Positions 17,579 to 27,823 of a DNA stretch of 64,000 nt are shown here, in pieces (positions within the stretch are counted from its first letter, which is position 1; each line of letters starts with the position of its first letter). A model generated the notes under the pieces. That model did no database searches. It was not told the DNA's origin and saw nothing but the letters and a program-made list of their open reading frames with translations. Position numbers and translations under genes: made by a program. This stretch comes from Holosporaceae bacterium 'Namur' (GTDB taxonomy: Bacteria; Pseudomonadota; Alphaproteobacteria; Rickettsiales; Midichloriaceae): NCBI GenBank assembly GCA_014116815.1, contig JACGYV010000006.1, positions 1 through 64,000 on the forward strand. Direction: 5' to 3'.

Positions 17579-18814
17579 ATGAAAATAAGATCAGTTAGAG
17601 CTAGAGAAATCCTGGATAGCAGAGGAAATCCGACTATTGAAACCGATATCATTTTAAATGAGGGCAGTTTCGGCAGAGCTTCTTCCCCAAGCGGCGCTTC
17701 CACCGGTTCTAAAGAAGCATTAGAACTTAGAGACGGAGGCAACAGATACTTAGGTAAAGGAGTATTAAAGGCGGTTGAAAACGTAAACACCGCTATAGCT
17801 AAAGAAATTATCGGCAGGGAATTTAAGTCTCAGACTGAATTAGACCATTTTTTAATTGAATTGGACGGTACTGAAAATAAATCCGAGCTTGGCGCCAATG
17901 CTCTCCTTTCGATCTCTTTGGCTTATGCTAAAGCTTTCGCCGCAGCAAACGGTCAACAATTGTTTCAAAGTTTAGCAAGTAAAGAAATAAGCATGCCAAG
18001 GCCAATGATGAATATTATAAACGGCGGTGCCCATGCGGATAATGCGCTTGATGTTCAAGAATTTATGATAATTCCTCTTAAATATAGCCGCTTTAGTGAT
18101 GCGCTAAGGATGGGAGCGGAGGTATTTCATACTTTAAAGAAAATTCTACATGAGGGTGGCTACAATACTAACGTAGGTGATGAAGGAGGTTTTGCACCTG
18201 CTTTGGGTTCGGCCGAAGAGTGCTTAAATTTAATACTGGCAGCAATCGAAAAAGCCGGATATAGACCGGGAGAAGATATAAGCCTTGGACTGGATGTAGC
18301 GGCAAGCGAATTTTATGATAATAATTCATACCATCTAAAAGGAGAAAATAAAATATTAAACTCTGAACAGCTGATAAAATATTTTGAACACTTAGTTAAC
18401 CGGTACCCTATAATTTCTATAGAAGACCCGATGTCAGAATTTGATTATGAGGGATGGCAAAATATTACACATGCTCTTGGTTCTAAAGTCCAAATTGTCG
18501 GTGATGATATTTTTGTGACTAATAAACAAATATTTGCAAAAGGTATTGAAGATAAAATTGCTAATGCAATACTTATAAAGTTAAATCAAATCGGAACCTT
18601 AACTGAAACTTTGGAAACTATTAAACTTGCCAAAAAAAATAACTATAATGCCATCATTTCGCATAGATCCGGAGAAACCGAGGATACAACCATTTCTCAC
18701 CTTGCAGTCGCCGTAAATGCCGGCCAAATTAAAACCGGTTCGTTATGCAGAACGGATAGGGTGGCAAAATATAATGAATTACTTAGAATTGAAGAATATG
18801 TTAACAAACAGTAA
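17579..18814 (+). CDS. eno: enolase
   Basis: Interconverts 2-phosphoglycerate and phosphoenolpyruvate. Characteristic blocks are [12 protein letters not shown] at the N-terminus, [24 protein letters not shown] (about 141-152), DVQEFMI, metal ligands in GLDVAAS, SIEDPM and VGDD, the catalytic Lys in ILIKLNQIG, and SHRSGETED near 360. At 411 aa it is slightly shorter than most bacterial enolases, mainly at the C-terminus. It is transcribed from its own start, divergent from the secretin cluster. Together with gap and pgk it supplies most of lower glycolysis/gluconeogenesis. Confidence 0.96.
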   Translation: MKIRSVRAREILDSRGNPTIETDIILNEGSFGRASSPSGASTGSKEALELRDGGNRYLGKGVLKAVENVNTAIAKEIIGREFKSQTELDHFLIELDGTENKSELGANALLSISLAYAKAFAAANGQQLFQSLASKEISMPRPMMNIINGGAHADNALDVQEFMIIPLKYSRFSDALRMGAEVFHTLKKILHEGGYNTNVGDEGGFAPALGSAEECLNLILAAIEKAGYRPGEDISLGLDVAASEFYDNNSYHLKGENKILNSEQLIKYFEHLVNRYPIISIEDPMSEFDYEGWQNITHALGSKVQIVGDDIFVTNKQIFAKGIEDKIANAILIKLNQIGTLTETLETIKLAKKNNYNAIISHRSGETEDTTISHLAVAVNAGQIKTGSLCRTDRVAKYNELLRIEEYVNKQ

Positions 18815-18951
18815 AAATATATATAAAACTTTCTAAAAATTTTTTAGTATAAAAACGGTTTTAGATTGATTAGTATATTATAAGTTATATAATACTTGAA
18901 AACGATCTGCATTACATTAAACTATTTTGAAATTTAAGGACTCAATCATTT

Positions 18952-19620
18952 ATGGCGATTATATCTAATCAGGGGAATATATTTGAAAACGCAACCGTTG
19001 AAGAGATGGCAAAATTCTTTATTTCCATAGTTGATTTAAAACCCTTTTATGAGTTATTAGTAAATGAATTAGGTGAAATAAAGGTTGAATATTATAAGGG
19101 ATCATTTTCCTTCTTTGAGGAGGAATATCTAAATGAAGCAAATATCACAAAGTTAAAAAAAGTAACCGGAGTTCTCCAAAATGCTTATAATTATTCTAAT
19201 AAATTTTTTGAAAATAGGTTTAATTTAGGAAAATTATATTTCAGTATAACTGATGGCGAAATTGAAATTCATTTAGAATCTCCGAATAAAGACTGTTCAA
19301 TTGATTTTAACCGCCAGGCATTGTTGCGATCTATAAAAATGTCTCAACAGGAAAATTCGATTAGAGAAGCAACCGCTAAACTACTCTCTATTATCCCTAC
19401 TAGTCATTTATCATCAGCAGCAAATGTTAATTCCGATACAACCCCTAATGTAGATTTCAACATTAGTGACATACACCTTGCTAATGATAATAAGCTACTT
19501 ACCGAACCTTTATCGAATAGGGAAGCATTAGCATCAAAAAACTATAAGAAAAGCCATACGGAAATATATAAAGATTCTAAAGCTAATCAATCCGCGCAAC
19601 ATTCTACTAATTCCAGATAA
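18952..19620 (+). CDS. hypothetical protein upstream of acpS
   Basis: A 222-residue protein I do not recognise. The N-terminal two thirds look like a mixed helix/strand globular domain with many aromatic residues (FFEEEYL, YNYSNKFFENRF). The last 60 residues are polar and probably disordered. No signal peptide or membrane segment is seen. Its stop codon is directly followed by the acpS start codon, so the two are co-transcribed; a functional link is not implied. Confidence 0.65.
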   Translation: MAIISNQGNIFENATVEEMAKFFISIVDLKPFYELLVNELGEIKVEYYKGSFSFFEEEYLNEANITKLKKVTGVLQNAYNYSNKFFENRFNLGKLYFSITDGEIEIHLESPNKDCSIDFNRQALLRSIKMSQQENSIREATAKLLSIIPTSHLSSAANVNSDTTPNVDFNISDIHLANDNKLLTEPLSNREALASKNYKKSHTEIYKDSKANQSAQHSTNSR

Positions 19621-19977
19621 ATGATAAAAGGCATCGGCTGCGATATAGTTTCAATAAATAGAATAAAAAAGTTAGTCGATACATGGGGCGATAAGTTCCT
19701 TTGCCGTATTTTTACCCTCTCTGAACTTGAGTGTGCGAATAAAAGAAAATATGGGTATTATGCATATCTTGCCAAAAGATTTGCAGCTAAAGAGGCTATA
19801 TCTAAAGCTCTAAAAACAGGTATAGGCTCTGCGCTCAGCTTTAAGGAATGTGAGATATTAAATGATGAAAAGGGCGCTCCTTTAGTTAATTTTTTAAGAA
19901 AAGACTTGAATTTTCAAGTGCATTTATCTCTTTCCGATGAAAAAGAATACGCACAAGCCTTTGTAATTATTGTATAA
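19621..19977 (+). CDS. acpS: holo-[acyl-carrier-protein] synthase
   Basis: Transfers the 4'-phosphopantetheine arm from CoA to acyl carrier protein. Family blocks are visible: GIGCDIVSINRI at the N-terminus (Asp8 metal ligand), KRFAAKEAISKAL near 56-68 (Glu metal ligand), and the C-terminal strand HLSLSDEKEYAQA. The length of 118 aa is normal. It starts immediately after the stop of the hypothetical gene before it. Together with fabI elsewhere in the window it supports a type II fatty-acid pathway. Confidence 0.93.
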   Translation: MIKGIGCDIVSINRIKKLVDTWGDKFLCRIFTLSELECANKRKYGYYAYLAKRFAAKEAISKALKTGIGSALSFKECEILNDEKGAPLVNFLRKDLNFQVHLSLSDEKEYAQAFVIIV

Positions 19978-20060
19978 CAACTTTTATATCCTATAAAAAT
20001 TAACTAATTGTTAATCTATCCCTGCTATATTTTTAAATTAGCGCAATACTTATTAGCAAT

Positions 20061-20912
20061 ATGAAAAATTATAGCGAAACGGAGAGTTACAATTTAATTG
20101 TAAAAGCTATTAAAGGTGAACTAAAGGAAAAAGAATTTGAAAAGTTTAATAACCTTTGCAAAAGTATTCCCTTATATAATTTTTATACATTTGCAATGTC
20201 AGTTACCGATTTAATGAGCGATAAGGCTTTGCATTTACTAATTGAAGGCATTATTAAAGAAGTAGAAATACTTGAAAAATTTCCGCTTCATAGCAATGAG
20301 CGCTTAAAAGCGTTAATGTCCGAAGAAGCTAAACGCTATAATTATAAAGTTATATTTGACGAGCAACACTCTACTTTTCCGCCTCCGCATATTCCTAAAA
20401 CCGTACCAAATGCAATATTAGCGCATTTTAAAACTATATTAGATGCTAATTTTGAAAAGATAAAAATTTCTCTGGAGGATGGCTCTATATTTAATTATGT
20501 TACAGGCGCTATAGCATCTGTCTTAAACGGATTATATTTAGAATATAATGAAAAATTCTCTAAAGGCTTCGGTAATTTAATTTTGCAAATAGCTGCTCGC
20601 GATGCTCAGGTTAAATACAAGGTAAGATTACAAGGAAGCAGCCGCAAATACATAATGTCAAAACTCGGCCTGGATAGTGAAGACAAAATAATTCCAAATA
20701 AAAAAAAGTTAAAGCTACTTTTAGATAACACCCCAAAATGCAGTAAAGATTTAATCGAAGGAAAAGTTAATCAAATTATCGAACTATTTTTAGCTAAAAA
20801 AATTAAGCTTGCTCCTGTTAAATCTTCTTTATCAATATCTCAATTTTTTTCAAACCTTTTTCACTATTCTCTAAATAGGATTAAAAGTATAAGAATTACA
20901 AAGCCTTCTTAA
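20061..20912 (+). CDS. hypothetical protein
   Basis: A 283-residue, Lys-rich protein that I do not recognise. It appears largely helical, with no signal peptide. Weakly hydrophobic stretches (about 160-175 and 255-270) are too short or polar to call membrane helices. The C-terminus is basic (RIKSIRITKPS). It stands alone, with an 83-base gap after acpS, and converges on the SCOT genes with only 13 bases between. Function unknown. Confidence 0.65.
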   Translation: MKNYSETESYNLIVKAIKGELKEKEFEKFNNLCKSIPLYNFYTFAMSVTDLMSDKALHLLIEGIIKEVEILEKFPLHSNERLKALMSEEAKRYNYKVIFDEQHSTFPPPHIPKTVPNAILAHFKTILDANFEKIKISLEDGSIFNYVTGAIASVLNGLYLEYNEKFSKGFGNLILQIAARDAQVKYKVRLQGSSRKYIMSKLGLDSEDKIIPNKKKLKLLLDNTPKCSKDLIEGKVNQIIELFLAKKIKLAPVKSSLSISQFFSNLFHYSLNRIKSIRITKPS

Positions 20913-20925
20913 AAAAAAGGTATTA

Positions 20926-21564
20926 TTACAACCTTACAGTAAATTCAGCTTCGGTTTTAGCTTTTATTTCTTCCAAGGTAACCCCGGGCGCTATTAAGGT
21001 AAGATACATTTGCTGCTCTTCAAACTCAAAAACTCCAAGGTTAGTCACCACCTTGTCCACACAACCTATCCCCGTAAGCGGGAATATACATTGCTTCAGC
21101 AGTTTAGGTTCAGCGGTCTTTGTTACATGATCCATAATCACAATAATTCTTTGCACTCCGGCTACCAGATCCATTGCTCCACCCATACCTTTTACGGTTT
21201 GATTAGGAATAATCCAGTTAGCTAAATCTCCGGCTTCCGAAACCTGCAATGCTCCAAGTATTGCAACATTTATATGCCCTCCCCTAATCATTGCAAAAGA
21301 TTCCGCACTACTAAAGTATGAGCTCTGTGGTAGCTCTGTGATTGTTTGCTTCCCGGCATTTATAAGGTCGGCATCAACCGTTTCTTTGGTCGGAAATTGC
21401 CCCATACCGAGAATACCGTTTTCGCTTTGCAAAGTTATTTGCATACTAGAAGGAATATAATTAGCAACCAAGGTTGGAAGACCAATACCTAAGTTTACAT
21501 AATAGCCATCCTTCAATTCTGAATTTGCTACGATTTTACAAATATCTTCATCAGTCCAAGCCAT
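20926..21564 (-). CDS. scoB: 3-oxoacid CoA-transferase subunit B
   Basis: Beta subunit of succinyl-CoA:3-oxoacid (acetoacetate) CoA-transferase. It carries the catalytic-glutamate block SENGILGMG near residue 48, the GLGIGLPTLVANYI-like GIGLPT motif near 27, and GGAMDLVAG near 127. The length of 212 aa is normal for subunit B. It begins 7 bases after the stop of subunit A. The enzyme activates acetoacetate using a CoA donor, linking ketone bodies or polyhydroxybutyrate to acetyl-CoA metabolism. Confidence 0.92.
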   Translation of the reverse strand: MAWTDEDICKIVANSELKDGYYVNLGIGLPTLVANYIPSSMQITLQSENGILGMGQFPTKETVDADLINAGKQTITELPQSSYFSSAESFAMIRGGHINVAILGALQVSEAGDLANWIIPNQTVKGMGGAMDLVAGVQRIIVIMDHVTKTAEPKLLKQCIFPLTGIGCVDKVVTNLGVFEFEEQQMYLTLIAPGVTLEEIKAKTEAEFTVRL

Positions 21565-21571
21565 TATACCC

Positions 21572-22273
21572 TCAACTTACTTTTTCACTTAATGTTAAAC
21601 TCTCTATGCGTTTTTCAAATTTTTCTTCCACAATCCTTTTTACATATATACCGGGGGTATGAACATGATCAGGATCAATTTTTCCTATCTCAACCAATTG
21701 TTCAACCTCTGCAACCGTATATTTAGCAGCTGTTGCCATCATGGGGTGGAAATTTCTGGTAGTTTTTCTATAAACCAAATTACCTTCAGTATCACCGATA
21801 TAAGCTTTAATTAGGGCTAAATCTGCGATTATCCCTCTTTCCATTATATATTTTTTGCCGTCAAATTCCCGCGTTTCCTTGCCTTCCGCAACAACGGTAC
21901 CTACACCTGTTCTCGTATAGAATGCCGGTATACCGGCACCTCCTGCCCTAATTCTTTCCGCTAAAGTTCCTTGAGGTGTAAGCTCTAGCTCTAATTCCCC
22001 CGCAATATATTTTTGCTGTATTCTTTTATTCCCGGCAACATATGAAGCAATTAGTTTTTTCACTTGATTTTTTTCCAGTAAAATACCTAAACCGAAATCA
22101 TCTACACCGCAATTATTACTTATAATAGTTAAATCTTTGATTTCCATTTCCTTAATTACTCGGATTGCATTTTCGGGTATGCCGCATAACCCGAAACCGC
22201 CGACCATGATAGTCATCCCGTCAAAGACTATATCTTCTAAAGTTGTGCGAATATTTTTATATACTTTATTCAT
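21572..22273 (-). CDS. scoA: 3-oxoacid CoA-transferase subunit A
   Basis: Alpha subunit of the same CoA-transferase. Recognisable blocks are the GGFGLCGIPENAI glycine-rich loop (near 27-39), SNNCGVDDFGLG, AERIRAGGAGIPAFYT and GRKYxME-like KKYIMERG. The ATG at 22273 is chosen; reading two codons further up would require a TTG start. The two subunits form one operon reading away from a divergent MFS gene. The heterodimer is complete, so activity is likely. Confidence 0.93.
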   Translation of the reverse strand: MNKVYKNIRTTLEDIVFDGMTIMVGGFGLCGIPENAIRVIKEMEIKDLTIISNNCGVDDFGLGILLEKNQVKKLIASYVAGNKRIQQKYIAGELELELTPQGTLAERIRAGGAGIPAFYTRTGVGTVVAEGKETREFDGKKYIMERGIIADLALIKAYIGDTEGNLVYRKTTRNFHPMMATAAKYTVAEVEQLVEIGKIDPDHVHTPGIYVKRIVEEKFEKRIESLTLSEKVS

Positions 22274-22436
22274 ATTCAAAATCTAAGTTTATTTCTATCA
22301 AGTCTATATGATGTTTTGCAAATATGTCAAATTTTATGCTAGCCTATTATGATATAACAAATTAGTTAATTAATTATATTGTTTTATAATACACAGTTGA
22401 CTAACATAAAATAAAATAAGTTAAGGGGAACAAAGA

Positions 22437-23750
22437 ATGAGGGCGTTTAATATAGTAGCTGCAGCTACCATAGGACACATTTTGGAATTTTATGACTTTA
22501 CCATTTATGCAGTTTTTAGCGTTAAAATCGGAGAATTATTTTTTCCGAATAGCTCTCCTTTAATTCAAATACTTTCAAGTCTTGGAATATTTGCCGTCGG
22601 GTTTTTAATGCGCCCCCTGGGAGGCCTTATTTTCGGGCATATCGGAGATAAGCTCGGCAGAAGAACTGCTCTTACCGTATCGGTCGTAATCATGGCAGCT
22701 GCGACTTTCTTAATCGGTTTAATGCCTGATTATCAAACTATAGGTATACTGGCACCGATACTGCTAATATTATGTAGGCTCGTACAAGGCATATGCGTTG
22801 GCGGCGAAGGTGCAGGCGCTTCCATTTTTATTATGGAACACTTAAATAAGATTAAACCGGGTTTAATCGGCGGGATCGTTAATGCTGCCCTGACTCTCGG
22901 TATATTACTTGCTATAGTAACCGGGATTGTTTTAAATAATATATTCGGCGTAGAAAGTTCCGCATGGAGATACGCCTTTATACTCGGCGGTGTACTTGGA
23001 ATTGCAGGTTTATATATTAGGCTTAAGGTTGAAGAAACTCCGGCATTTGAAAAAATTATCAGTGAAAATAAAGTAGTAGAGCTTCCGATTAAGGCTGCAT
23101 TAAAAACTAATCTAAAAAATGTTATTTTTACTATAGCATTAGGTGCAATAACCAGCACTGCCGCTTATTCAGTGATGACTTTTTTGAATATTTTCCTTCA
23201 TAAGATTGTAGGATATGATACCAATACTGCATTATATTACAGTGCATTTGCCAACTTAAGTTTAGTTGTATTATTACCGCTTATGGGCGTTTTTTCCGAT
23301 AAGTTCGGTTACGGAAAAACTATGGCGTATTCATGTGTATTAATGATGCTGTTTTCCATCCCTATTTATCAAATGATTGCAAGCGGGATAATGATTACTA
23401 CCCTACTCGGTATTCTTGCCCTTTCAACTTTAGTTGCTATGAATTATGCACCGCTTTATCCGGTAATGATAAATTTATTTCCGCCTGAGCAAAGATATTC
23501 CGGTATTGCATTTAGCCTAAATATAGGGATAGCTATATTCGGCGGCACAAGCACGATGGTATGTTTATATTTAGTTGAGAAAACTCAAATAATATACGCA
23601 GGAGCATTTTTCCTGGATGGGGTGTGTACACTATTCCTTACTACCCTTTACTTAACTAAAAAGGATAAATTTAAAAAATATTTCTTCCCGCGCAGCCTTA
23701 AAGGATTAGAATTTTCAATAAATACGGAAAACCGGCAGAGCTCTTTATAA
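22437..23750 (+). CDS. MFS transporter, ProP-like (metabolite:H+ symporter family)
   Basis: Twelve-helix major facilitator of the ProP/MHS family, abundant in Rickettsiales. The N-terminal GHILEFYDFTIYAVF block, the loop 2-3 motif FGHIGDKLGRRTAL (about 78-91) and the LVQGICVGGEGAGAS helix are typical. The length is 437 aa. A strong AAGGGG ribosome site precedes the ATG. The substrate could be proline/betaine, an organic acid or another host metabolite. A second member of the family is at 53.3 kb. Confidence 0.87.
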   Translation: MRAFNIVAAATIGHILEFYDFTIYAVFSVKIGELFFPNSSPLIQILSSLGIFAVGFLMRPLGGLIFGHIGDKLGRRTALTVSVVIMAAATFLIGLMPDYQTIGILAPILLILCRLVQGICVGGEGAGASIFIMEHLNKIKPGLIGGIVNAALTLGILLAIVTGIVLNNIFGVESSAWRYAFILGGVLGIAGLYIRLKVEETPAFEKIISENKVVELPIKAALKTNLKNVIFTIALGAITSTAAYSVMTFLNIFLHKIVGYDTNTALYYSAFANLSLVVLLPLMGVFSDKFGYGKTMAYSCVLMMLFSIPIYQMIASGIMITTLLGILALSTLVAMNYAPLYPVMINLFPPEQRYSGIAFSLNIGIAIFGGTSTMVCLYLVEKTQIIYAGAFFLDGVCTLFLTTLYLTKKDKFKKYFFPRSLKGLEFSINTENRQSSL

Positions 23751-23840
23751 AAATGAACTTAAACGAAATTAAAACTTTTTAATTTTAAATTTCTTTTTAT
23801 TGGTTATAATGTTCTGTTAATAGATAAAATAAGACTTATA

Positions 23841-24824
23841 ATGTTAAGAATTATATTATTGTTATGCGCTTTACTTCCTTTTAATTTATATGCCCAAGAA
23901 GCAAAGTCGGTCGAAACCATAATTGCAAAAAAGCAAGTTTTTACCTCACAAGTTAACCTGATCGGCACTATAACTTCAAAGCAGGAGACGGTATTTACCG
24001 CTAAGTATAACGGAATTTTAACCGAGATATACTTGAGTGACGGCGCTACCGCTAAAAGGGGTACTATAATCGCCGAACTGGAAAATGAGGATACTTCAAA
24101 TAATTACCAGCTTGCGACTCAATCTGAGAAAATAGCTAGGGAGCAATATGATCGTGCTTTAAAACTTCATACCCAAGGCTATTTAAAACGAGAAGAGTTT
24201 GAAGATAAAAAGCAAAAATGGCATTTTGAAAGGCAAAATTTAACTAAAGCTAAAAAACAACTGGAGGATAGCTACCTTAGAGCTCCCTTTGACGGCAAAC
24301 TCGGAATATTTAAAGCTAAACAAGGTTCTCACTTAAAATCAGGAAGTGAGATAGTGGCTTTTTATAACCCCAATCAAATGCAGATTGAATTAAATATTCC
24401 TGAAAATTTAGCAACTAAAATTAGTACTAATACTGAAGTTTTGGTATCGGGTAAAAGATTAAAAATTAGCTCGATTGAATATATCGTGAATAAAGAAACT
24501 CGAATGGTTGATGCTAAGATTGATTTAGATCAGAGAGATAATCATTTAAATTTTATGATCGGTAATATTGTTGAAGTATTTATTATAATAAATACAAAAG
24601 ATGCAGCCTTAGTTATACCAAAAAGTGCCATTTTTATGAAAGAAGGAAAAAGCCATCTATTTCAAGTTAAACATGGTAAAGCTTTATCTTTTGAAGTGAA
24701 AATCGGAGAACAAACTGATAAGATGGTAGAAATAATTGAGGGGCTGGAGGAAGGGGACAGCGTTATCTTATACGGTCAAAGCAATATACAAGACGGCAAC
24801 CCTGTTGAAGTGTACAGCAAATGA
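23841..24824 (+). CDS. RND efflux periplasmic adaptor (membrane fusion protein)
   Basis: A 327-residue HlyD/AcrA-family adaptor that bridges an RND pump to an outer-membrane channel. It has a signal peptide (about 1-18, ending YAQ), a short biotinyl-lipoyl-like segment (LTEIYLSDGATAKRGTIIAEL near 58-78), one helical hairpin (about 85-135), the second lipoyl half (LRAPFDGKLGIF) and beta domains. The stop overlaps the pump start by four bases (ATGA). It is short for the family, consistent with a minimal hairpin. Confidence 0.88.
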   Translation: MLRIILLLCALLPFNLYAQEAKSVETIIAKKQVFTSQVNLIGTITSKQETVFTAKYNGILTEIYLSDGATAKRGTIIAELENEDTSNNYQLATQSEKIAREQYDRALKLHTQGYLKREEFEDKKQKWHFERQNLTKAKKQLEDSYLRAPFDGKLGIFKAKQGSHLKSGSEIVAFYNPNQMQIELNIPENLATKISTNTEVLVSGKRLKISSIEYIVNKETRMVDAKIDLDQRDNHLNFMIGNIVEVFIIINTKDAALVIPKSAIFMKEGKSHLFQVKHGKALSFEVKIGEQTDKMVEIIEGLEEGDSVILYGQSNIQDGNPVEVYSK

Positions 24825-27820
24825 AACTACCGATTTTTTTTATTAAGAGACCGGTTTTTGCTACAATTATAAATATTTTAATTGTAATTATCGGGTTATT
24901 GGCCTTTAAAAACATCAGCCTACGTGAATATCCCGATATAACCACTCCTCAAATAACTATTAGAATTCCTTACCCTAATGCAAGTGCTGAAGTAGTTGAA
25001 TCGGAAATAGCTTTTACTGCGGAAAATGAACTCGCAGGTATTAACGGCTTAACTAAAATTAAATCATCTTCTACTTACGGAGAAGCTAAAATATCTCTGA
25101 AATTCTCCGAAGAAGTTGAGTTCAGCAAAGCGCTCTCCGATGTCAGAGAGAAAGTTGCAACCATACGAAGCATGCTACCTAAAGATATCAAAGAACCCCA
25201 AATATATGAAAATAACGATGATGATGAAGCTTTTTATTACATCTCAATTACAAACCCCAATAAGAGTTCGGAAGAACTGATACATTTTGCCTTTCTCAAC
25301 ATACAAAATAATTTAATCGGCATTCCGGGCGTAGCTGATGCTCAAATTTGGGGTGCTTCCTATTCGATGCAAATTACCCTAAACCGTAATAAATTATATT
25401 TATATAAAATTAATGTATCGGATGTGATTGATAAGCTGAAATTATATGCGACCAACCTTCCGGCCGGAAAAATTAATGATTCGATTCCGATTACTTTAGA
25501 TATTTCATGCCTTAATGAGCAAGATTTCAGCAATATAGTTATTAAAAATCAGGGCTCAACTAACATTACCCTAAAAGACATTGCAGATATAAAGTTAAAA
25601 GGAAAAGAAGACTTTAGGATTAGAATAAACGGCAAGCCCGGAATTATGATAGCAGTTAAGAAAACTATAAATTCCAACCCCCTTAAAGTTTCCGAGCAGC
25701 TAACCAAAAAATTAGAAAAGATCAGCCAAACCCTCCCTGCCGATTATGCAATAACTTCGGAATATGATAAAAGTGATTTTATTCGCTTTTCCTTAAATAA
25801 TGTAAAAAACTCTATTATAGAAGCAGTTATTCTTGTTGTGCTTATTATATTCCTTTTCCTAAGAAATATAAGAGCAGCATTGATCCCGCTTATTACCATA
25901 CCGGTATGCTTAGCAGGATGTGTTGCTATTTTAGATATGTTCGGGTTTTCTTTGAATACTTTAACTTTACTTGCAATGGTGCTTTCTATCGGATTAGTAG
26001 TAGATGATGCAATTGTAATCTTAGAAAATATATATAAATATATTGAGATGGGCAAATCTCCTCTCCAAGCTGCTAAAGATGGAAGTAAAGAGATCGGGTT
26101 TGCCGTTGTTGCAATGACTTTTACTTTAAGTAGCGTATTTATACCGCTTGCCTTTATGAAAGGAAGTATCGGAAAACTATTTATTGAATTTGCAGTAGCG
26201 CTTGCAGGAAGTGTTGTGATTTCCGGAATAGTTGCACTTACCCTTTCTCCTATGCTGGCTGCAAAAATTTTAAAGCCCGGCAACCTTGATATTCTACCGA
26301 AGATTGATATCCTGATTTATCAAATTGAAACTAAATACCAAACTCTATTATCAAAAATTTTACCTAAGAAAATATTATTATCAACTACACTTGCTCTATT
26401 AATAGTAGGAAGCGCAATCATATATAACTTTATTCCAAAAGAAATGGCTCCTAAGGAAGATCGAGGCATAGTGGGAATATTCGTACAAAAATTATCCGGC
26501 ATTTCTTTAAATGAATTTGATGATTATAGCATACGTGTAGAAAGAGCTTCAGATAGCATTAGTGAAATAAATAAGAAAGTGGCTTTTATTTCTCAGCATG
26601 GCAGCCAAATTATAAATGTGCTCAACGATTGGTCGAAGCGGAAACGTTCCGCAAAAGAAGTAAAAGAAGAATATCAGGAAAAAGTAAAATTAATACCTTC
26701 GGTGCAAACCTCCGTTTGGAGCGAAGATAGTAACTTACCGGGCATGGAATCCGATAATCGCGGAGAGATAAATTTTATTGTTAAAACAACACTTAGCTAC
26801 CGGGAACTAATTAAAACACTTGATGACATGGTTAATACCTTAAAGAAGAACCCTCTTTTTAAAGAAGTAACTCATAACCTGGAATTAAATAATATGGGCT
26901 ATGATTTAAGATTTGATAAATATAAATTTTCTCAACTTAATATTTTACCCCAACACATATCTGATTTGTTAGCTGTTTCTTTTGACGATAAATATGTGCA
27001 AAACTTTTTAAAAGACGGTATCTCTTATAATGTTAATTTATCCTCAAATTATAAACCTAAAAATATCAATGAGATTTATATATTTAATAATAATATACCG
27101 GTTTCTCTCGGAGGATTTTCCGAGCTTAAGTTAAGCGCTAAAGCAAATGAGCTAAGGCATCATAATCAAATGCGTGCGGCTAAAATCAATATCGAACTAA
27201 AGCCTGAGGTTAATTTTGACCAAGCATATAAAGAAATTAATAACTTTATACATAATATTAATGAACCGGGCATTATTATTGATTTAGGTGAAAAGCTGGA
27301 AAAATTCCGGCATACTTATTTACAAATGTTATTCCTTATAGCGCTTGCCGTATTTTTTATTTATGCGGTTTTGGCAATTCAATTTGAAAGCTTTATAGAT
27401 CCCTTGATTATCATCTTTACCATACCCCTCGGTTGCTTTGGGGCACTATTATTTACTAAGCTTAGCGGAAATAGTATTAATATTTTCAGTCAAATCGGGA
27501 TTATTACCCTTATCGGATTAATTTCAAAACACGGTATTATGATTGTTGAGTTTGCCAATAACATTGTAAAAGAGAGAAATGCTTCCTGCATGGATGCAGT
27601 AATTGAAGCTTCAAAACTACGCTTAAGGCCTATAATGATGACAACTTTCGCAATGGTTTTCGGCTCAGTTCCGTTAATCTTATCTCTGGGAGCAGGCGCT
27701 GAAACAAGAAATGCAATCGGTTATGTTCTGGTCGGCGGCTTAACCGTAGGAACAATATTTACCTTAATTATAATTCCTTTTATGTATATTGTTTTAAAAT
27801 CCTTAAATAAAAAAACTTAG
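24821..27820 (+). CDS. RND family efflux transporter, inner-membrane pump
   Basis: A 999-residue pump of the AcrB/MdtC-type HAE1 family. It has an N-terminal cytosolic/first helix (FFIKRPVFATIINI), two large periplasmic loops and two six-helix halves. The proton-relay Asp pair is present in GLVVDDAIVILENI near 391-392, and the second-half motif GLISKHGIMIVEF near 905-917 contains the Lys of the relay. The pump is proton-driven and probably trimeric. No outer-membrane channel gene is adjacent, so an external TolC-like partner is expected. Confidence 0.93.
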   Translation: MKLPIFFIKRPVFATIINILIVIIGLLAFKNISLREYPDITTPQITIRIPYPNASAEVVESEIAFTAENELAGINGLTKIKSSSTYGEAKISLKFSEEVEFSKALSDVREKVATIRSMLPKDIKEPQIYENNDDDEAFYYISITNPNKSSEELIHFAFLNIQNNLIGIPGVADAQIWGASYSMQITLNRNKLYLYKINVSDVIDKLKLYATNLPAGKINDSIPITLDISCLNEQDFSNIVIKNQGSTNITLKDIADIKLKGKEDFRIRINGKPGIMIAVKKTINSNPLKVSEQLTKKLEKISQTLPADYAITSEYDKSDFIRFSLNNVKNSIIEAVILVVLIIFLFLRNIRAALIPLITIPVCLAGCVAILDMFGFSLNTLTLLAMVLSIGLVVDDAIVILENIYKYIEMGKSPLQAAKDGSKEIGFAVVAMTFTLSSVFIPLAFMKGSIGKLFIEFAVALAGSVVISGIVALTLSPMLAAKILKPGNLDILPKIDILIYQIETKYQTLLSKILPKKILLSTTLALLIVGSAIIYNFIPKEMAPKEDRGIVGIFVQKLSGISLNEFDDYSIRVERASDSISEINKKVAFISQHGSQIINVLNDWSKRKRSAKEVKEEYQEKVKLIPSVQTSVWSEDSNLPGMESDNRGEINFIVKTTLSYRELIKTLDDMVNTLKKNPLFKEVTHNLELNNMGYDLRFDKYKFSQLNILPQHISDLLAVSFDDKYVQNFLKDGISYNVNLSSNYKPKNINEIYIFNNNIPVSLGGFSELKLSAKANELRHHNQMRAAKINIELKPEVNFDQAYKEINNFIHNINEPGIIIDLGEKLEKFRHTYLQMLFLIALAVFFIYAVLAIQFESFIDPLIIIFTIPLGCFGALLFTKLSGNSINIFSQIGIITLIGLISKHGIMIVEFANNIVKERNASCMDAVIEASKLRLRPIMMTTFAMVFGSVPLILSLGAGAETRNAIGYVLVGGLTVGTIFTLIIIPFMYIVLKSLNKKT

Positions 27821-27823
27821 CCA

